Shown: positions 51,977-63,101 of the stretch, one piece after another | How the letters are laid out: each line of letters opens with the position of its first letter | How positions within the stretch are numbered: the first letter of the stretch is position 1 | Source: Brevibacterium sediminis | GTDB taxonomy: Bacteria; Actinomycetota; Actinomycetes; Actinomycetales; Brevibacteriaceae | Assembly: GCF_013623905.1 (NCBI RefSeq) | Contig: NZ_JABKDD010000012.1 | Location: 43,394 to 107,393, forward strand | DNA length: 64,000 nucleotides | Reading direction: 5' to 3' | The notes under the pieces: generated by a model | What the model saw: only the letters and a program-made list of their open reading frames with translations | What the model was told of the DNA's origin: nothing | Databases searched by the model: none | Program-made: the position numbers and the translations under genes

Positions 51977-53657
51977 TGCATTGACCCAAGAACTGTCCCT
52001 CCCGCCGAAGATGGACAAAGAAGCCGTCCGCATCGTCGCGCTCGGCGGACTCGGCGAAGTCGGTCGCAATATGACCGTCTTCGAATACCACGGCAAACTC
52101 CTCATCGTCGACTGCGGTGTGCTCTTCCCCGAAGAGGACCAGCCCGGCGTCGACCTCATCCTCCCCGACTTCTCCTACCTGGATGACCGCCTCGATGACA
52201 TCATCGGCCTCGTGCTCACCCACGGCCACGAAGACCACATCGGCGCCGTTCCCTACCTGCTGCGTCGCAAGGGCGACATCCCGATCCTCGGTTCGCAGCT
52301 GACCATCGCGCTCATCGAAGCCAAGCTCAAAGAGCACCGCATCAAGCCCATCACCCGTGTGGTGAAGGAAGACGATGTCGACCAGCTAGGCCCCTTCGAC
52401 CTCGAGTTCGTCGCCGTCAACCACTCGATCCCCGACGCCCTGGCCGTGTTCATCCGCACCGGCGCCGGAAACATCCTGCACACCGGTGACTTCAAGATGG
52501 ACCAGCTGCCGCTCGACGGCCGCATCACCGACCTCCGCGCCTTCGCCCGCCTCGGCGAAGAAGGCGTCGACCTGTTCATGACGGACTCGACGAACGCCGA
52601 GGTTCCCGGCTTCACCGCACTGGAGAAGGACATCGGGCCCGTGCTCGAGAACCTCTTCGGCACCGCCGAACGGCGCATCATCGTCGCCTCGTTCTCCTCC
52701 CACGTCCACCGTGTGCAGCAGGTGCTCAACGCCGCCACCGCCCATGGTCGCAAGGTAGCCCTAGTCGGCCGCTCCATGGTGCGCAACATGAAGATCGCCG
52801 AAGACCTCGGCTACCTCAACGTGCCTGCCGGAACGCTCATCGACATCAAGAAGGTCGACGACTACCCCGAGGATCAGATCGTCCTCATGTGCACCGGCTC
52901 CCAGGGGGAGCCGATGGCCGCCCTGTCCCGGATGGCCAACCGCAGCCACCGCGTCGACGTCGGCGACGGCGACACCGTCATCCTCGCCTCCTCGCTCATC
53001 CCCGGCAACGAGAACTCCGTGTTCAAGGTCATCAACGGCCTGATGAAGCTCGGCGCTCGTGTCATCTCGAAGGCCGACGCGAAGATCCACGTGTCCGGCC
53101 ACGCCTCCGGCGGCGAGCTGCTCTACTGCTACAACATCGTCAAGCCCCGCGGCGTCATGCCCGTCCACGGCGAATGGCGCCACCTGCTGGCCAACGCCCG
53201 CCACGCCGAGGCGACCGGAGTCGACCCGAACAACATCGTCCTGGCCGATGACGGCTGGGTCGTCGACCTCAAGGACGGTCACGCGGAGGTCGTCGGCGCC
53301 GTCGACTGCAACTACGTCTTCGTCGACGGTTCCTCGGTCGGTGAGATCACCGAGGCGGACCTCAAGGATCGTCTCGTCCTGTCCGGTGAGGGCTTCGTGA
53401 CGATCTTCATGGCCGTGAACTCGCAGACGAAGTCGCTCATCGCCGGTCCCGAGATCCACGCCCGCGGTGTGGCCGAGTCCGATGACGTCTTCGACTCGAT
53501 CGTCCCGAAGGTGCAGAAAGCCGTCGAGGATGCTCTGCGCGACGGCACCACCGATCAGTACCAGCTCCAGCAGGTGGTGCGCCGCACCATCGGCCGCTGG
53601 GTGTCCTCGAAGCTGCGCCGCAAGCCGATGATCGTCCCCATGGTCGTCATCGTCTGA
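51969..53657 (+). CDS. rnj: Ribonuclease J
   Basis: Metallo-beta-lactamase/beta-CASP ribonuclease with 5'-3' exo- and endonuclease activity in mRNA turnover and rRNA maturation. About 562 residues. Motifs: VLTHGHEDHIGAVPYLL (metal motif HxHxDH), HSIPDALAVFIRTGAGNILH, GDFKMDQLPLDG, and DLFMTDSTNAEVPGFTALEK. The beta-CASP part is ERRIIVASFSSHVHRVQQVL and MCTGSQGEPMAALSRMANRS, with HVSGHASGGELL and MPVHGEWRHL following. The GTG at 51969 lies 11 bases after AGGAG; GTG at 51957 would overlap that site. Confidence 0.96.
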   Translation: MNNALTQELSLPPKMDKEAVRIVALGGLGEVGRNMTVFEYHGKLLIVDCGVLFPEEDQPGVDLILPDFSYLDDRLDDIIGLVLTHGHEDHIGAVPYLLRRKGDIPILGSQLTIALIEAKLKEHRIKPITRVVKEDDVDQLGPFDLEFVAVNHSIPDALAVFIRTGAGNILHTGDFKMDQLPLDGRITDLRAFARLGEEGVDLFMTDSTNAEVPGFTALEKDIGPVLENLFGTAERRIIVASFSSHVHRVQQVLNAATAHGRKVALVGRSMVRNMKIAEDLGYLNVPAGTLIDIKKVDDYPEDQIVLMCTGSQGEPMAALSRMANRSHRVDVGDGDTVILASSLIPGNENSVFKVINGLMKLGARVISKADAKIHVSGHASGGELLYCYNIVKPRGVMPVHGEWRHLLANARHAEATGVDPNNIVLADDGWVVDLKDGHAEVVGAVDCNYVFVDGSSVGEITEADLKDRLVLSGEGFVTIFMAVNSQTKSLIAGPEIHARGVAESDDVFDSIVPKVQKAVEDALRDGTTDQYQLQQVVRRTIGRWVSSKLRRKPMIVPMVVIV

Positions 53658-53709
53658 GACTCCGCTTTCGAGCGGCTCCGTCGTCGGTCTGTTGCCCGAC
53701 GAAACTGCG

Positions 53710-53749
53710 AACGCCCGCAGGTGCCTCCTCGTGAGGCTCTGCGGGCGTT
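53710..53749 (+). terminator. Hairpin after rnj
   Basis: AACGCCCGCAG pairs with CTGCGGGCGTT, with a secondary GCCTC/GAGGC stem in the loop. It lies about 50 bases past the RNase J stop. Confidence 0.8.
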
Positions 53750-53765
53750 GTCGCGTTCTGGGCGA

Positions 53766-53821
53766 ATCGCCTTTTGATCGGCACATCGCGTTTGAACCCG
53801 ATGCGTGGATCAAAAGGCGAT
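53766..53821. repeat. Second inverted repeat after rnj
   Basis: ATCGCCTTTTGATC (53766-53779) is complementary to GATCAAAAGGCGAT (53808-53821) across a 28-base, partly self-complementary spacer. With the previous hairpin it fills the convergent rnj-lctP gap; terminator of the minus-strand transcript is likely. Confidence 0.65.
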
Positions 53822-53860
53822 GACACCTGGTTCGGGGGACGATTCGCGCGTGCGGAAGCG

Positions 53861-53959
53861 TCAAGCGCGAGCGGTGGGCTCCGGTTCGTCATCGTCGATG
53901 TCAGAGCTGCCGCCGCGAGCCGAGTGCCCGTCGGCGCCTTCGGCAATCCCGTCGGTCAT
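53861..53959 (-). CDS. Possible 32-residue small protein sharing the permease C-terminal tail
   Basis: A short minus-strand frame just downstream of the permease gene starts ATG (MTDGIAEGADGHSARGG) and ends SDIDDDEPEPTARA. The permease itself ends [13 protein letters not shown]. So the last dozen or so residues are duplicated at both protein and DNA level. It could be a true small protein, a remnant of a duplicated 3' end, or part of an ancestral read-through C-terminus. No strong ribosome binding site is seen. Confidence 0.35.
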   Translation of the reverse strand: MTDGIAEGADGHSARGGSSDIDDDEPEPTARA

Positions 53960-53985
53960 GGCCGCGTCTGTGGCTGCCACACCGG

Positions 53986-55878
53986 TCAGGCGCGGGCGGT
54001 GGACTCCGGTTCGTCGTCGGGGTCGGAGGTGCGAAGGTCGCTGACGCCTGCTTCAAGGCCCGGCAGAGGCTTGCCCGGCGAGCGGCGGATCATCACCACG
54101 ACGGCGGCGAGGCCGATGACAATCGCAGTGAGGACGACGGTGCCCGCGTTGAAGCCCAGCCCGTTGAGTCCGATGAACGCCAGGGCACCCGCGGCCAGCG
54201 AATACACGAGCATCGGGATCGAGGTGCGACGGATGAGCTCACCCTCCCGACCGATGAGTCCCACCGTCGCCGAGGCGGCCACGACGTTGTGCACGGCCAC
54301 CATATTTCCAGCGGCGCCGCCGACCGCCTGAGCCGCGACCACGGTCTCAGGGCTGGCGGCACCGATCGCGGTGCCGGTGGAGAACTGGAACTGCGAGAAC
54401 ATGACGTTCGAGACGGTGTTCGATCCGGCCACGAAGGCACCCAGGGCACCGACGAACGGGGCGAACAGCGGCCAGGCGTCGCCCACGGAACTGGCGGCCG
54501 CCTCGGCGAGGGTGACCGGCATCGACTCCAAGCCGGCGCCGTTGTAGTCGGCGCCGGAGTTGATGAACACGCGAACCAGCGGCAGGGAACACAGCAGGGC
54601 AACGGCCGCGCCGGCGATCTGCGAACCGGCGATCTGCCAGGACCCTGCGATCTGCTTCTTAGTCATCCGGTGGATGAAGTACGTCAGCCCGCAGGCGAGG
54701 ACGAAGATCGCGCCGGGCGACCACAGCAGATCCATGTTCTGGCTGATCGGGGTGCCGAAGATGTTGTCGATCTTGATCACGGCCGGACCGTTGAGGAACT
54801 CCTTGATCGCGGGCACATTGCGGGTGATGAGCAGCAGGGCGACGACGATGAGATAGGGCGACCACGCCCGGGGCAGCGACATCTTCTTGGTCAGCTGCGC
54901 CTTCTCCTTGTTCGGGTCGACGGTGCCCATCCAGAAGGCCGGCCACTTCTCGCGCGGTGCGAAGTCCCAGGTCTTCTTCGGCATGAGGAAGCCCATCCGC
55001 GAGGTCGTCACGACGATGGCGAGACCGATGAGCCCGCCGAGCAGCGACGGGAACTCCGGCCCGAGCACATTGGCCACGATGAGGTAGGGCACGATCATTG
55101 CCAGGGCCGCATAGATCGCGAACGGGGCGATGGCCAGGCCGTCGGCGAAGCGTCGGTTGGCACCGAAGAATCCCGTCATCAGGCACGAGAGCAGCAGCGG
55201 GATGAGGATGCCGCAGCAGGCGTGGATGAGTGCGACCTGAGTCGCGGTGTGGGCGACGAATTCGGCCTGGCCGAGGCTGAGCTGACCGGCACGTTCAGCG
55301 ACGTCGGCCGACATCGATCCGTCCTCCTGCGCCAGCCCGGAGCCGATGCCCAACACCATCGGGGTGCCGACGGCGCCGAAGCTCACCGGTGTCGACTGGA
55401 TGATGAGACCGGCGAGCACCGCGGCGATCGCGGGGAAGCCGAGGGCCAGCATGAGCGGGGCGACCACGGCGGCCGGAGTGCCGAATCCGGCGGCGCCCTC
55501 GATGAACGAACCGAAGAGCCAGGCGACGATGATGACCTGCACCCGCCGGTCCGGGGAGATCGCGATGAAGCCGGCGCGGATCGTCTCGATCGCTCCGGAC
55601 CGGGTGATCGTGGCCAACAGCAGAAGTGCACCGAAGACGATCCACAGCAGGCCGATCGCGACGAGGAGGCCCTGGACGACCGAAGCGCCGATCGTCACCC
55701 ACTCGATCTTCCAGGCGAAGTTCGCCACGAGCGCCGCGGCTATCAGTCCGACAGGCATGGCGTATTTCGCGGGCCAGCGGAATCCGATGAGAAGGATTCC
55801 GGCCAAGAGGATGGGGGAGAGGGCCAGGAGTGCTGCAACAGCGAGGTTGTCCACCATAAGTCCGATCCGCGGCGTCAT
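53986..55878 (-). CDS. LctP family L-lactate/glycolate permease
   Basis: 630 residues with about 14 hydrophobic segments, the size of the LctP (LldP/GlcA) family of lactate and glycolate symporters. Recognisable stretches are [60 protein letters not shown] and [20 protein letters not shown]. The C-terminal tail is acidic ([13 protein letters not shown]). The ATG has an AACGAT hexamer six bases away and no Shine-Dalgarno. It is divergent from malate synthase, with a GlcE-like gene further on. Lactate is the default substrate for the family, but glycolate fits this neighbourhood. Confidence 0.9.
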   Translation of the reverse strand: MTPRIGLMVDNLAVAALLALSPILLAGILLIGFRWPAKYAMPVGLIAAALVANFAWKIEWVTIGASVVQGLLVAIGLLWIVFGALLLLATITRSGAIETIRAGFIAISPDRRVQVIIVAWLFGSFIEGAAGFGTPAAVVAPLMLALGFPAIAAVLAGLIIQSTPVSFGAVGTPMVLGIGSGLAQEDGSMSADVAERAGQLSLGQAEFVAHTATQVALIHACCGILIPLLLSCLMTGFFGANRRFADGLAIAPFAIYAALAMIVPYLIVANVLGPEFPSLLGGLIGLAIVVTTSRMGFLMPKKTWDFAPREKWPAFWMGTVDPNKEKAQLTKKMSLPRAWSPYLIVVALLLITRNVPAIKEFLNGPAVIKIDNIFGTPISQNMDLLWSPGAIFVLACGLTYFIHRMTKKQIAGSWQIAGSQIAGAAVALLCSLPLVRVFINSGADYNGAGLESMPVTLAEAAASSVGDAWPLFAPFVGALGAFVAGSNTVSNVMFSQFQFSTGTAIGAASPETVVAAQAVGGAAGNMVAVHNVVAASATVGLIGREGELIRRTSIPMLVYSLAAGALAFIGLNGLGFNAGTVVLTAIVIGLAAVVVMIRRSPGKPLPGLEAGVSDLRTSDPDDEPESTARA

Positions 55879-56214
55879 TGCCGCATCGTTCCACGGACCT
55901 GACCTGGAGCGACGATCTTCCTCAGCCGACCGAGAACCAGCGGTGGTCGGTGACGATGGGCCGCCTCGGCGAGTCCATGAGAGATGTTCCCCTTATCCTC
56001 CCCAGCCGCCTGATCAGAGTCAATGAACACACCGTCTCGAATGCAGGATATGGTTTGACGAGACGTGCATCACCTCATATTCTTTCGTTGTGTGAACAAA
56101 CATTTTCACAATGTGAAAGTTTCGCAGTCAAAACCCCGTTGACCAGCGAACATATCGCATCACCAGATGTGGATAAGGACGCAGCACCGATGTGCTGACT
56201 AAGGAGAACCATCG
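55879..56214. promoter_or_regulatory. Divergent control region of the permease and aceB
   Basis: This 336-base gap has no gene. The half near aceB is AT-rich and carries a perfect odd palindrome TTTCACA-A-TGTGAAA at 56104-56118. An upstream TGTGAA (56091-56096) could form a second half-site. It probably holds promoters in both directions and an operator. GlxR/CRP-like and RamB-like regulators bind similar sites upstream of corynebacterial aceB; the binder here is unknown. Confidence 0.6.
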
Positions 56215-57819
<1,605 letters not shown>

Positions 57820-57840
57820 TCGGCACTCGCTGACGAAGCC

Positions 57841-57887
57841 GAACGCCCCCGAAATCTGTGCCTTGAGCACCGATTTCGGGGGCGTTC
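57841..57887 (+). terminator. aceB terminator, perfect 16-bp stem
   Basis: GAACGCCCCCGAAATC is perfectly complementary to 57872-57887, with a 15-base loop, then TTCG. It lies 21 bases after the aceB stop. Confidence 0.85.
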
Positions 57888-57979
57888 TTCGCTAAGCTCG
57901 ACATACACACCCACGTGAGGGTTCCAACTCGACCCGCAGGTGGGAGGTGCCGACGACGGATGGACCTACGGAGGTGGGG

Positions 57980-59134
57980 ATGAGCCTGACCACAGACGAA
58001 CTGCCCCGACTGGCCAGCCCCTCAAACATCGCCGAACTCTCCGAGCTCATGGCCCGCGCCCATGCCGAGCACCGCACCGTGACCGTGTTCGGCGGCGGTA
58101 CCGCCTTCGACGATCATCCGCCGGTCTCCACTCCGGTGCTCCTCATCGACCTGACATCCATCGCCGAGGCGGCCGATCCTCGAGGCGGCACCATCCGTGC
58201 CGGAACCGGCTCCCGGATCAGCGCCCTGACCAGGTTCGCCGCACAGTCAGATCTGGAGCTCCTCGGCGACCTTCCCGCCGACCGCATCGAAGCCGGCGCC
58301 ACCCTCGGTGGCATGATCGCCACCGCGGCCACCGGGCCCCGCAGTCTGCGCCGTCCCCGCCTGGCCGAGACCGTGGAATCCGTGACCGTCGTCGGTGCCG
58401 ATGGGACCATCGCCCGCACCTCTCACGGGCTCCACCGGGACCTGGGCGGCCGCGATCTGCCCGGACTCGTCACCGGATCCTGGGGAACCCGAGCGATCAT
58501 TGCCGAGGCCGAGATCCGTCTGACAGAGCGCCCCGCAGCGCAGGGATTCGTCTGGATTCCCGGCACCGAGGCGGCTGCCGATCTCCTCATCGCCCGCAGA
58601 GCCCCGGACGCGGTCGTCATCGAACGCCCACCTGGTTCACTGGCGGCGACAGTGGTCCTCATCGAAGGGGAGACCGACGAAGTCGAGGCCGAAGTGGGCC
58701 ACCTCGTCGATCGGAACCCCGGTGCGACCCCGTGCGGGGAGCCGGAATGGTGGGGGCGCCGGGCGCGACTGGCCGCGACTATCGGAGTATCCGTGGTGCC
58801 GAGTTTCATTCCGAGGCTCATCGATGCCGTCGCCCGACTGGAGACGACGATCGGCTATCCGCTGCAGCTGCGCGGCAGTGCAACGGGCACGTTCGAACTG
58901 GGCATCGGCGCACCGGAATCCGAACCGGGGGTGGCCACCCGAGTGGCCCTCGAGCATCTGCGCAGCTTCGGCCTGCATGTCATCGCCGCCCGGCTGATCC
59001 ACGCACCCGCACCGGTCTGGAACGAGGTGGACGCTTGGGGTCCGCAGCCGGGGCGGTCGGGTCTGCGCGAGATCAAGAAACTGGTCGACCCTCGAGGAAT
59101 CCTGGCTCCGGGCCGCGGGATCGCCGGAATCTAG
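57980..59134 (+). CDS. FAD-binding oxidoreductase, GlcE-like
   Basis: About 384 residues with a PCMH-type FAD-binding domain: RTVTVFGGGTAFDDHPPVST, IRAGTGSRISALTRFAAQSD, AGATLGGMIATAATGPRSLR and LPGLVTGSWGTRAIIAEAEI match the GlcE (glycolate oxidase FAD-binding subunit) and GlcD type. The C-terminus (LREIKKLVDPRGILAPGRGI) carries the usual K-x-x-x-D-P-x-x-x-L-N/A-P-G-R motif. The ATG at 57980 is chosen because GGAGGTGGGG lies directly upstream; a GTG at 57947 is in frame. GlcD and GlcF partners are not in the window. Position after aceB suggests it supplies glyoxylate. Confidence 0.8.
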   Translation: MSLTTDELPRLASPSNIAELSELMARAHAEHRTVTVFGGGTAFDDHPPVSTPVLLIDLTSIAEAADPRGGTIRAGTGSRISALTRFAAQSDLELLGDLPADRIEAGATLGGMIATAATGPRSLRRPRLAETVESVTVVGADGTIARTSHGLHRDLGGRDLPGLVTGSWGTRAIIAEAEIRLTERPAAQGFVWIPGTEAAADLLIARRAPDAVVIERPPGSLAATVVLIEGETDEVEAEVGHLVDRNPGATPCGEPEWWGRRARLAATIGVSVVPSFIPRLIDAVARLETTIGYPLQLRGSATGTFELGIGAPESEPGVATRVALEHLRSFGLHVIAARLIHAPAPVWNEVDAWGPQPGRSGLREIKKLVDPRGILAPGRGIAGI

Positions 59135-59186
59135 CGTCGCGCCACCGAGGCCGGGCGACCAAATTCGTGCGGCCGGCTCCGAACTT

Positions 59187-59648
59187 CTACTTGACCAACA
59201 GCACCGGGCACTCGGCCTCGAGGATGACCTGCTGCGCACTCGAGCCGAGCAGCAGCTTGACCACGGGCGAGCGTCGCTTCGTGCTCATGACGATGAGTGC
59301 GGCATCGTGATCCTCGGCGAGACCGAGGATCTGCTCGGCCGGGTCGGGCCCGGAGCGGTGGACGGCATACTCGAGCCCCGCCTCGGCGAGGGCGGCCCCC
59401 AACCGGGTGCATTCGGACAGGGACGACGTCGACGGGGCCGTCGTCGTATCCGTGCCGAACACGACCGCCTGCACCGCAGCGTTCTCACGGCGGGCCGCGG
59501 CGATCGCCTGCTCGAGCACCTCATCCGAGGCATCCGGGCGCAGCGCCAGGACCACAGTATTTGAAGCCGAATTGATGCTCGGTGAGGCAGTGACCTGCAG
59601 CGACGGGGCAGGGAAGCGGCGCTGCGGAGTCGAATAGAGGTCAGTCAT
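59187..59648 (-). CDS. Universal stress protein (UspA family)
   Basis: 153 residues. The Usp fold is seen in TVVLALRPDASDEVLEQAIA, NAAVQAVVFG, PAEQILGLAEDHDAALIVMS and the ATP-loop-like TKRRSPVVKLLLGSSAQQVI ending AECPVLLVK. The G-x2-G-x9-G-S motif is only partly kept, so nucleotide binding is uncertain. The ATG at 59648 follows CGGAGGACTGCG and starts 13 bases after the CitMHS transporter stop, so the two are cotranscribed. Confidence 0.88.
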   Translation of the reverse strand: MTDLYSTPQRRFPAPSLQVTASPSINSASNTVVLALRPDASDEVLEQAIAAARRENAAVQAVVFGTDTTTAPSTSSLSECTRLGAALAEAGLEYAVHRSGPDPAEQILGLAEDHDAALIVMSTKRRSPVVKLLLGSSAQQVILEAECPVLLVK

Positions 59649-59661
59649 CGCAGTCCTCCGC

Positions 59662-61155
59662 TCAGCCGATTCCGATGACGCCGACGGCGACACCCACGGC
59701 GAGCATGACGAGGGCGACGATGAGCGCGCGCCACAGCACCTTCTTGTGGTGATCGCCGAGCTCGACGCCGGACAGGGACACGAGCAGCAGGATCGCGGGC
59801 ACCAGCGGCGACTGCATGTGCACGGGCTGGCCGGTGATCGAGGCGCGGGCCATATCTGCAGCGGAGATGCCGAAGTGGGAGGCGGTCTCGGCGAGCACGG
59901 GCAGGATGCCGAAGTAGAAGGCATCGTTGCTCATGAAGAACGTCATCGGGATCGACAGCAGGCCGGTGATGACGGCCATGTAGGGGCCCATCGAGTTCGG
60001 GATGACCTCGACGAGCCATTCGGCCATCGCGTCGACCATTCCGGTGCCGGACATGATGCCAGTGAGCACGCCCGCGGCCATGACCATGGCCACGACGGAG
60101 ATGATCGCGGTCGCATGGGAGGCGAGCTCCTCCTGCTGGTCCTTCATCTTCGGGAAGTTGACCATGAGCGCGATGACGGTGCCGATCATGAACAGGTACG
60201 GCAGCGGCAGGATGTCGATGATGAGCAGGACCATCACGGCCACGGTCAGAGCCAGGTTGAACCAGAACAGCTTCGGACGCAGCGTTGCGCGGTTGGGATC
60301 GAGCGCGGTGTTCGACAGGCCCGTGCCGGAACCAGCGGAATCGCCTGTGTCGTTCGCGGAGGCGGGTCCCGCCTCGGGGGTGGTGTCATCATTCGCCGAG
60401 GCGGCCGAGCCGGTTCCGTGTCCGTGACCACCCGCGGTGGTGCCCGCGGACGAACCCGCGGTCGTGCTGGCTCCGGCCACAGCGCCGACGAGGTCCATGC
60501 GACGATTCGAACCGCGGTCCTCGACCCAGGCGACGCCGTTCTTGGCCAGGCGGCGACGTTCGGAGATGCCGAGCACGTAGGCGAAGACGAGGCACGCGAG
60601 CAGGCCGGCCACCAGGGAGGGGACCATGGGGACGAAGATCTCGTTGGCGTCGATCTGCAGCGCCGAGGAGGCTCGGGCAGTCGGGCCGCCCCACGGGACG
60701 ATGTTGAGGGTGCCGTTGATGAGGCCGGCGACGCAGGTGAGCACCACGGGTGACATCTCGAGGCGCTGGTAGATCGGCAACATGGCCGCGGTGACGACGA
60801 TGAACGTCGTCGATCCGTCACCGTCGAGGGACACGGCGCCGGTGAGCAGTGCGGTGCCGAGGACGACTTTGACGGGGTCGTTGCCGGCGACCTTGAGGAT
60901 GAACTCGACGAGCTTGTCGAAGAGACCGACGTCGATCATGATGCCGAAGTAGATGATGGCGAAGAGCAGCAGCGCTGCTGTCGACGACATCGAGGCGATC
61001 GCGTCCATGACCATGTCCCCGATGCCCAGACCGGCCCCGGCGAAGAGGCCGAAGATCGTGGGCACGAGGATGAGCGCGAGGATCGGCGAGAGTCGTTTGG
61101 TCATGATCAGCGTCATGAAGACGAGGATCATGGCAAAACCGAGAATGACAAGCAC
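59662..61155 (-). CDS. CitMHS family citrate-metal symporter-like transporter
   Basis: About 497 residues with some 12 hydrophobic segments. Family stretches: MTKRLSPILALILVPTIFGL, SLDGDGSTTFIVVTAAMLPI, INGTLNIVPWGGPTARASSA and FMSNDAFYFGILPVLAETAS, as in the CitM/CitH citrate-metal transporters and related DcuC-like carriers. A soluble Ala/Gly/Ser loop of about 70 residues (220-290) divides the protein. The GTG at 61155 is chosen because AAGGAG lies six bases upstream. A CitA/DcuS-type two-component system is divergently encoded, so regulation by external citrate or a dicarboxylate is likely. Confidence 0.9.
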   Translation of the reverse strand: MLVILGFAMILVFMTLIMTKRLSPILALILVPTIFGLFAGAGLGIGDMVMDAIASMSSTAALLLFAIIYFGIMIDVGLFDKLVEFILKVAGNDPVKVVLGTALLTGAVSLDGDGSTTFIVVTAAMLPIYQRLEMSPVVLTCVAGLINGTLNIVPWGGPTARASSALQIDANEIFVPMVPSLVAGLLACLVFAYVLGISERRRLAKNGVAWVEDRGSNRRMDLVGAVAGASTTAGSSAGTTAGGHGHGTGSAASANDDTTPEAGPASANDTGDSAGSGTGLSNTALDPNRATLRPKLFWFNLALTVAVMVLLIIDILPLPYLFMIGTVIALMVNFPKMKDQQEELASHATAIISVVAMVMAAGVLTGIMSGTGMVDAMAEWLVEVIPNSMGPYMAVITGLLSIPMTFFMSNDAFYFGILPVLAETASHFGISAADMARASITGQPVHMQSPLVPAILLLVSLSGVELGDHHKKVLWRALIVALVMLAVGVAVGVIGIG

Positions 61156-61251
61156 GAGCTTCTCCTTCGAAGGCGAATGTGAGGCTCGAAACACCGTAGG
61201 GCCCAGATCACGGGCCGCGCGCGCTTGTGTGCACTGATGGCGTTTAGATCG

Positions 61252-61275
61252 TTGCGCGCCTTTTGCGCATTGCGC
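61252..61275. promoter_or_regulatory. Triple TTGCGC repeat in the transporter/kinase gap
   Basis: TTGCGC occurs at 61252-61257, 61263-61268 and 61270-61275. The first two are 11 bp apart, about one helical turn. The cluster sits just before the TACGCT -10 box of the kinase gene and is a candidate response-regulator binding site. Confidence 0.4.
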
Positions 61276-61286
61276 TCAAACGCGGC

Positions 61287-61292
61287 TACGCT
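61287..61292 (+). promoter_or_regulatory. -10 box for leaderless sensor kinase gene
   Basis: TACGCT ends six bases before the GTG at 61299 with no ribosome binding site between. Confidence 0.5.
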
Positions 61293-61298
61293 GAGCGC

Positions 61299-63101
61299 GT
61301 GCCCCGGCCCCATCGTTCGTTCTCCCGACGTGTGCTGATCTCTCAGCTCGCGCTCGTCATCGTGATCCTCGCCCTGGTCACCGGAGTGTTCGCGTGGATG
61401 GGTGCGCGCACCGTCACCGAGGTGACCGAGACGAAGGCGCTGGCCACTGCCCGCACGCTGGCGATCGATCCGGACGTCCGCGCCGCCGCCACCCAGGCTT
61501 CTGCCGAGCATGCCGAGAAGCCCGATGAGCAGCTCGTGACCTCGATGTTGGCGATCACCGATGATCTGCGCGACCGGTCGGGCATCAGCTTCGCCGTCAT
61601 CACCGACGATCGCGGCATCCGACTCACCCACCCTGATCGGTCGAAGATCGGGCACAGGGTCTCGACGTCGCCGGAGGAGGCACTTGCCGGACGCGAGAAC
61701 GTCTCCCACGAATCAGGAACCCTGGGCGAGACGGTGCGCGCGAAGGTGCCGATCTATTCGAATGAGGACGGCAAGACCGTCGTCGGTGAGGTCTCGGTCG
61801 GCATCTTCGCCTCTGTGCTCGACGCCGATGTCCGCCGCGAACTCATCCTGCTCGGCACTGTCGCGGTGCTCGCCCTCGCTCTCGGCGGGGTCGTCTCCGT
61901 CATGCTCGGGCGCCGGCTGCGGCGGGAGACGCTCGGCGTCGGACCCGAAGAGCTTGCCGAGATGGCCCGCGACCAAGGGGCCGTGCTCCACGGCCTCGAC
62001 GACGGAGTGCTCGGATTCGATACGAACGGAAAGCTGACCCTGAGCAATTCGAACGCGAAGGAGCTGCTTGGGGCCTCCTCGGCGAAGCACGTTGACCGCG
62101 CGGGCGAAACGGCCGGCGCGAACGGGGGAGCCGCCTCGGCGGGGGATTCCGGCCGCGAACTGGTCGACGCCTCCGACAACGAACTCGTCAATGTGCCCGA
62201 TGAGATCACCGCGCTCATGGCCGACGCCCCGGCGGACGGAGCCCTGCGGCGGCGTGTCACGATCGGCGACCGGATCCTGCTGGCAACAGCCGTGCGGGTC
62301 CAACGCGACGGGGTGTCCGTCGGCGGAGTCGTGACCCTCCGCGACGAGACCCAGATGCTCACGATGGCTCGCCAGCTCGAGTCCGTCACCGCCATGGCCC
62401 GGGCCCTGCGCACCCAGCGGCACGAGTTCGCCAACCGGCTGCACACCGTGCTCGGACTCGTCGACACGGGCGCCACCGATGAGGCCCACACCTACCTGTC
62501 CTCCCTCCTGGGCACCGGGCCGATCACGACTCCCGTCGAGGACATCGACCTCGTGTCCGACCCGTACCTGCGCGCAGTTCTGGAAGCGAAGGGAACGACC
62601 GCCGCCGAGGCGGGAGTGGCCCTGGCCGTCACCCCTGACTCCCTGGCCGTCGGTGCGGTCCGCGACCCGGAGGCAGTCACGCTCATCCTCGGCAACCTCA
62701 TCGACAATGCTGTCCGTGCGGCCGTCGCAGGCCGGCGGTACGCCGAGGACGGAGGCCGAGTCGAAGTGCAGGTGCTCAGCTCCGGGACGGAGCTCCACGC
62801 CGTCGTCACGGACACCGGTGACGGGATCGACGACGAGGTGGCGGGGAAGATCTTCGACGAGGGATTCTCGACCTCGACGGCCGCCTCGGCGCCGGATTTC
62901 GGGATCGGACTGACCACCGGAACCGGCACCGGGGACGGCCACGGACTCGGCATCGGACTTGCGCTCAGCCGCCGCGTCGCGGAGAAGGGCGGGGGAGCGG
63001 TGTGGCTCATCGACGGCCACGACCCGGACCTCGGCGGGGCGAGCTTCGGCATGCGCCTGCCCGATGCCCTCGATGAATTTCAGCAAGATGAGGAGAGATG
63101 A
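61299..63101 (+). CDS. CitA/DcuS-type sensor histidine kinase
   Basis: About 600 residues. A membrane segment (LISQLALVIVILALVTGVFA) is followed by an extracellular PDC-like sensor (ISFAVITDDRGIRLTHPDRS, KIGHRVSTSPEEALAGRENV), a second membrane segment (LILLGTVAVLALALGGVVSV) and a PAS-like region with an Ala/Gly/Glu insertion. The SpoOB-type H-box RTQRHEFANRLHTVLGLV carries the phospho-acceptor His. The ATPase domain has an N-box (ILGNLIDNAVRAAV), G1 (VTDTGDGIDDE) and G2 (GHGLGIGLALS). The layout matches citrate/C4-dicarboxylate sensors. The GTG at 61299 is preferred over an upstream TTG. Confidence 0.93.
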   Translation: MPRPHRSFSRRVLISQLALVIVILALVTGVFAWMGARTVTEVTETKALATARTLAIDPDVRAAATQASAEHAEKPDEQLVTSMLAITDDLRDRSGISFAVITDDRGIRLTHPDRSKIGHRVSTSPEEALAGRENVSHESGTLGETVRAKVPIYSNEDGKTVVGEVSVGIFASVLDADVRRELILLGTVAVLALALGGVVSVMLGRRLRRETLGVGPEELAEMARDQGAVLHGLDDGVLGFDTNGKLTLSNSNAKELLGASSAKHVDRAGETAGANGGAASAGDSGRELVDASDNELVNVPDEITALMADAPADGALRRRVTIGDRILLATAVRVQRDGVSVGGVVTLRDETQMLTMARQLESVTAMARALRTQRHEFANRLHTVLGLVDTGATDEAHTYLSSLLGTGPITTPVEDIDLVSDPYLRAVLEAKGTTAAEAGVALAVTPDSLAVGAVRDPEAVTLILGNLIDNAVRAAVAGRRYAEDGGRVEVQVLSSGTELHAVVTDTGDGIDDEVAGKIFDEGFSTSTAASAPDFGIGLTTGTGTGDGHGLGIGLALSRRVAEKGGGAVWLIDGHDPDLGGASFGMRLPDALDEFQQDEER

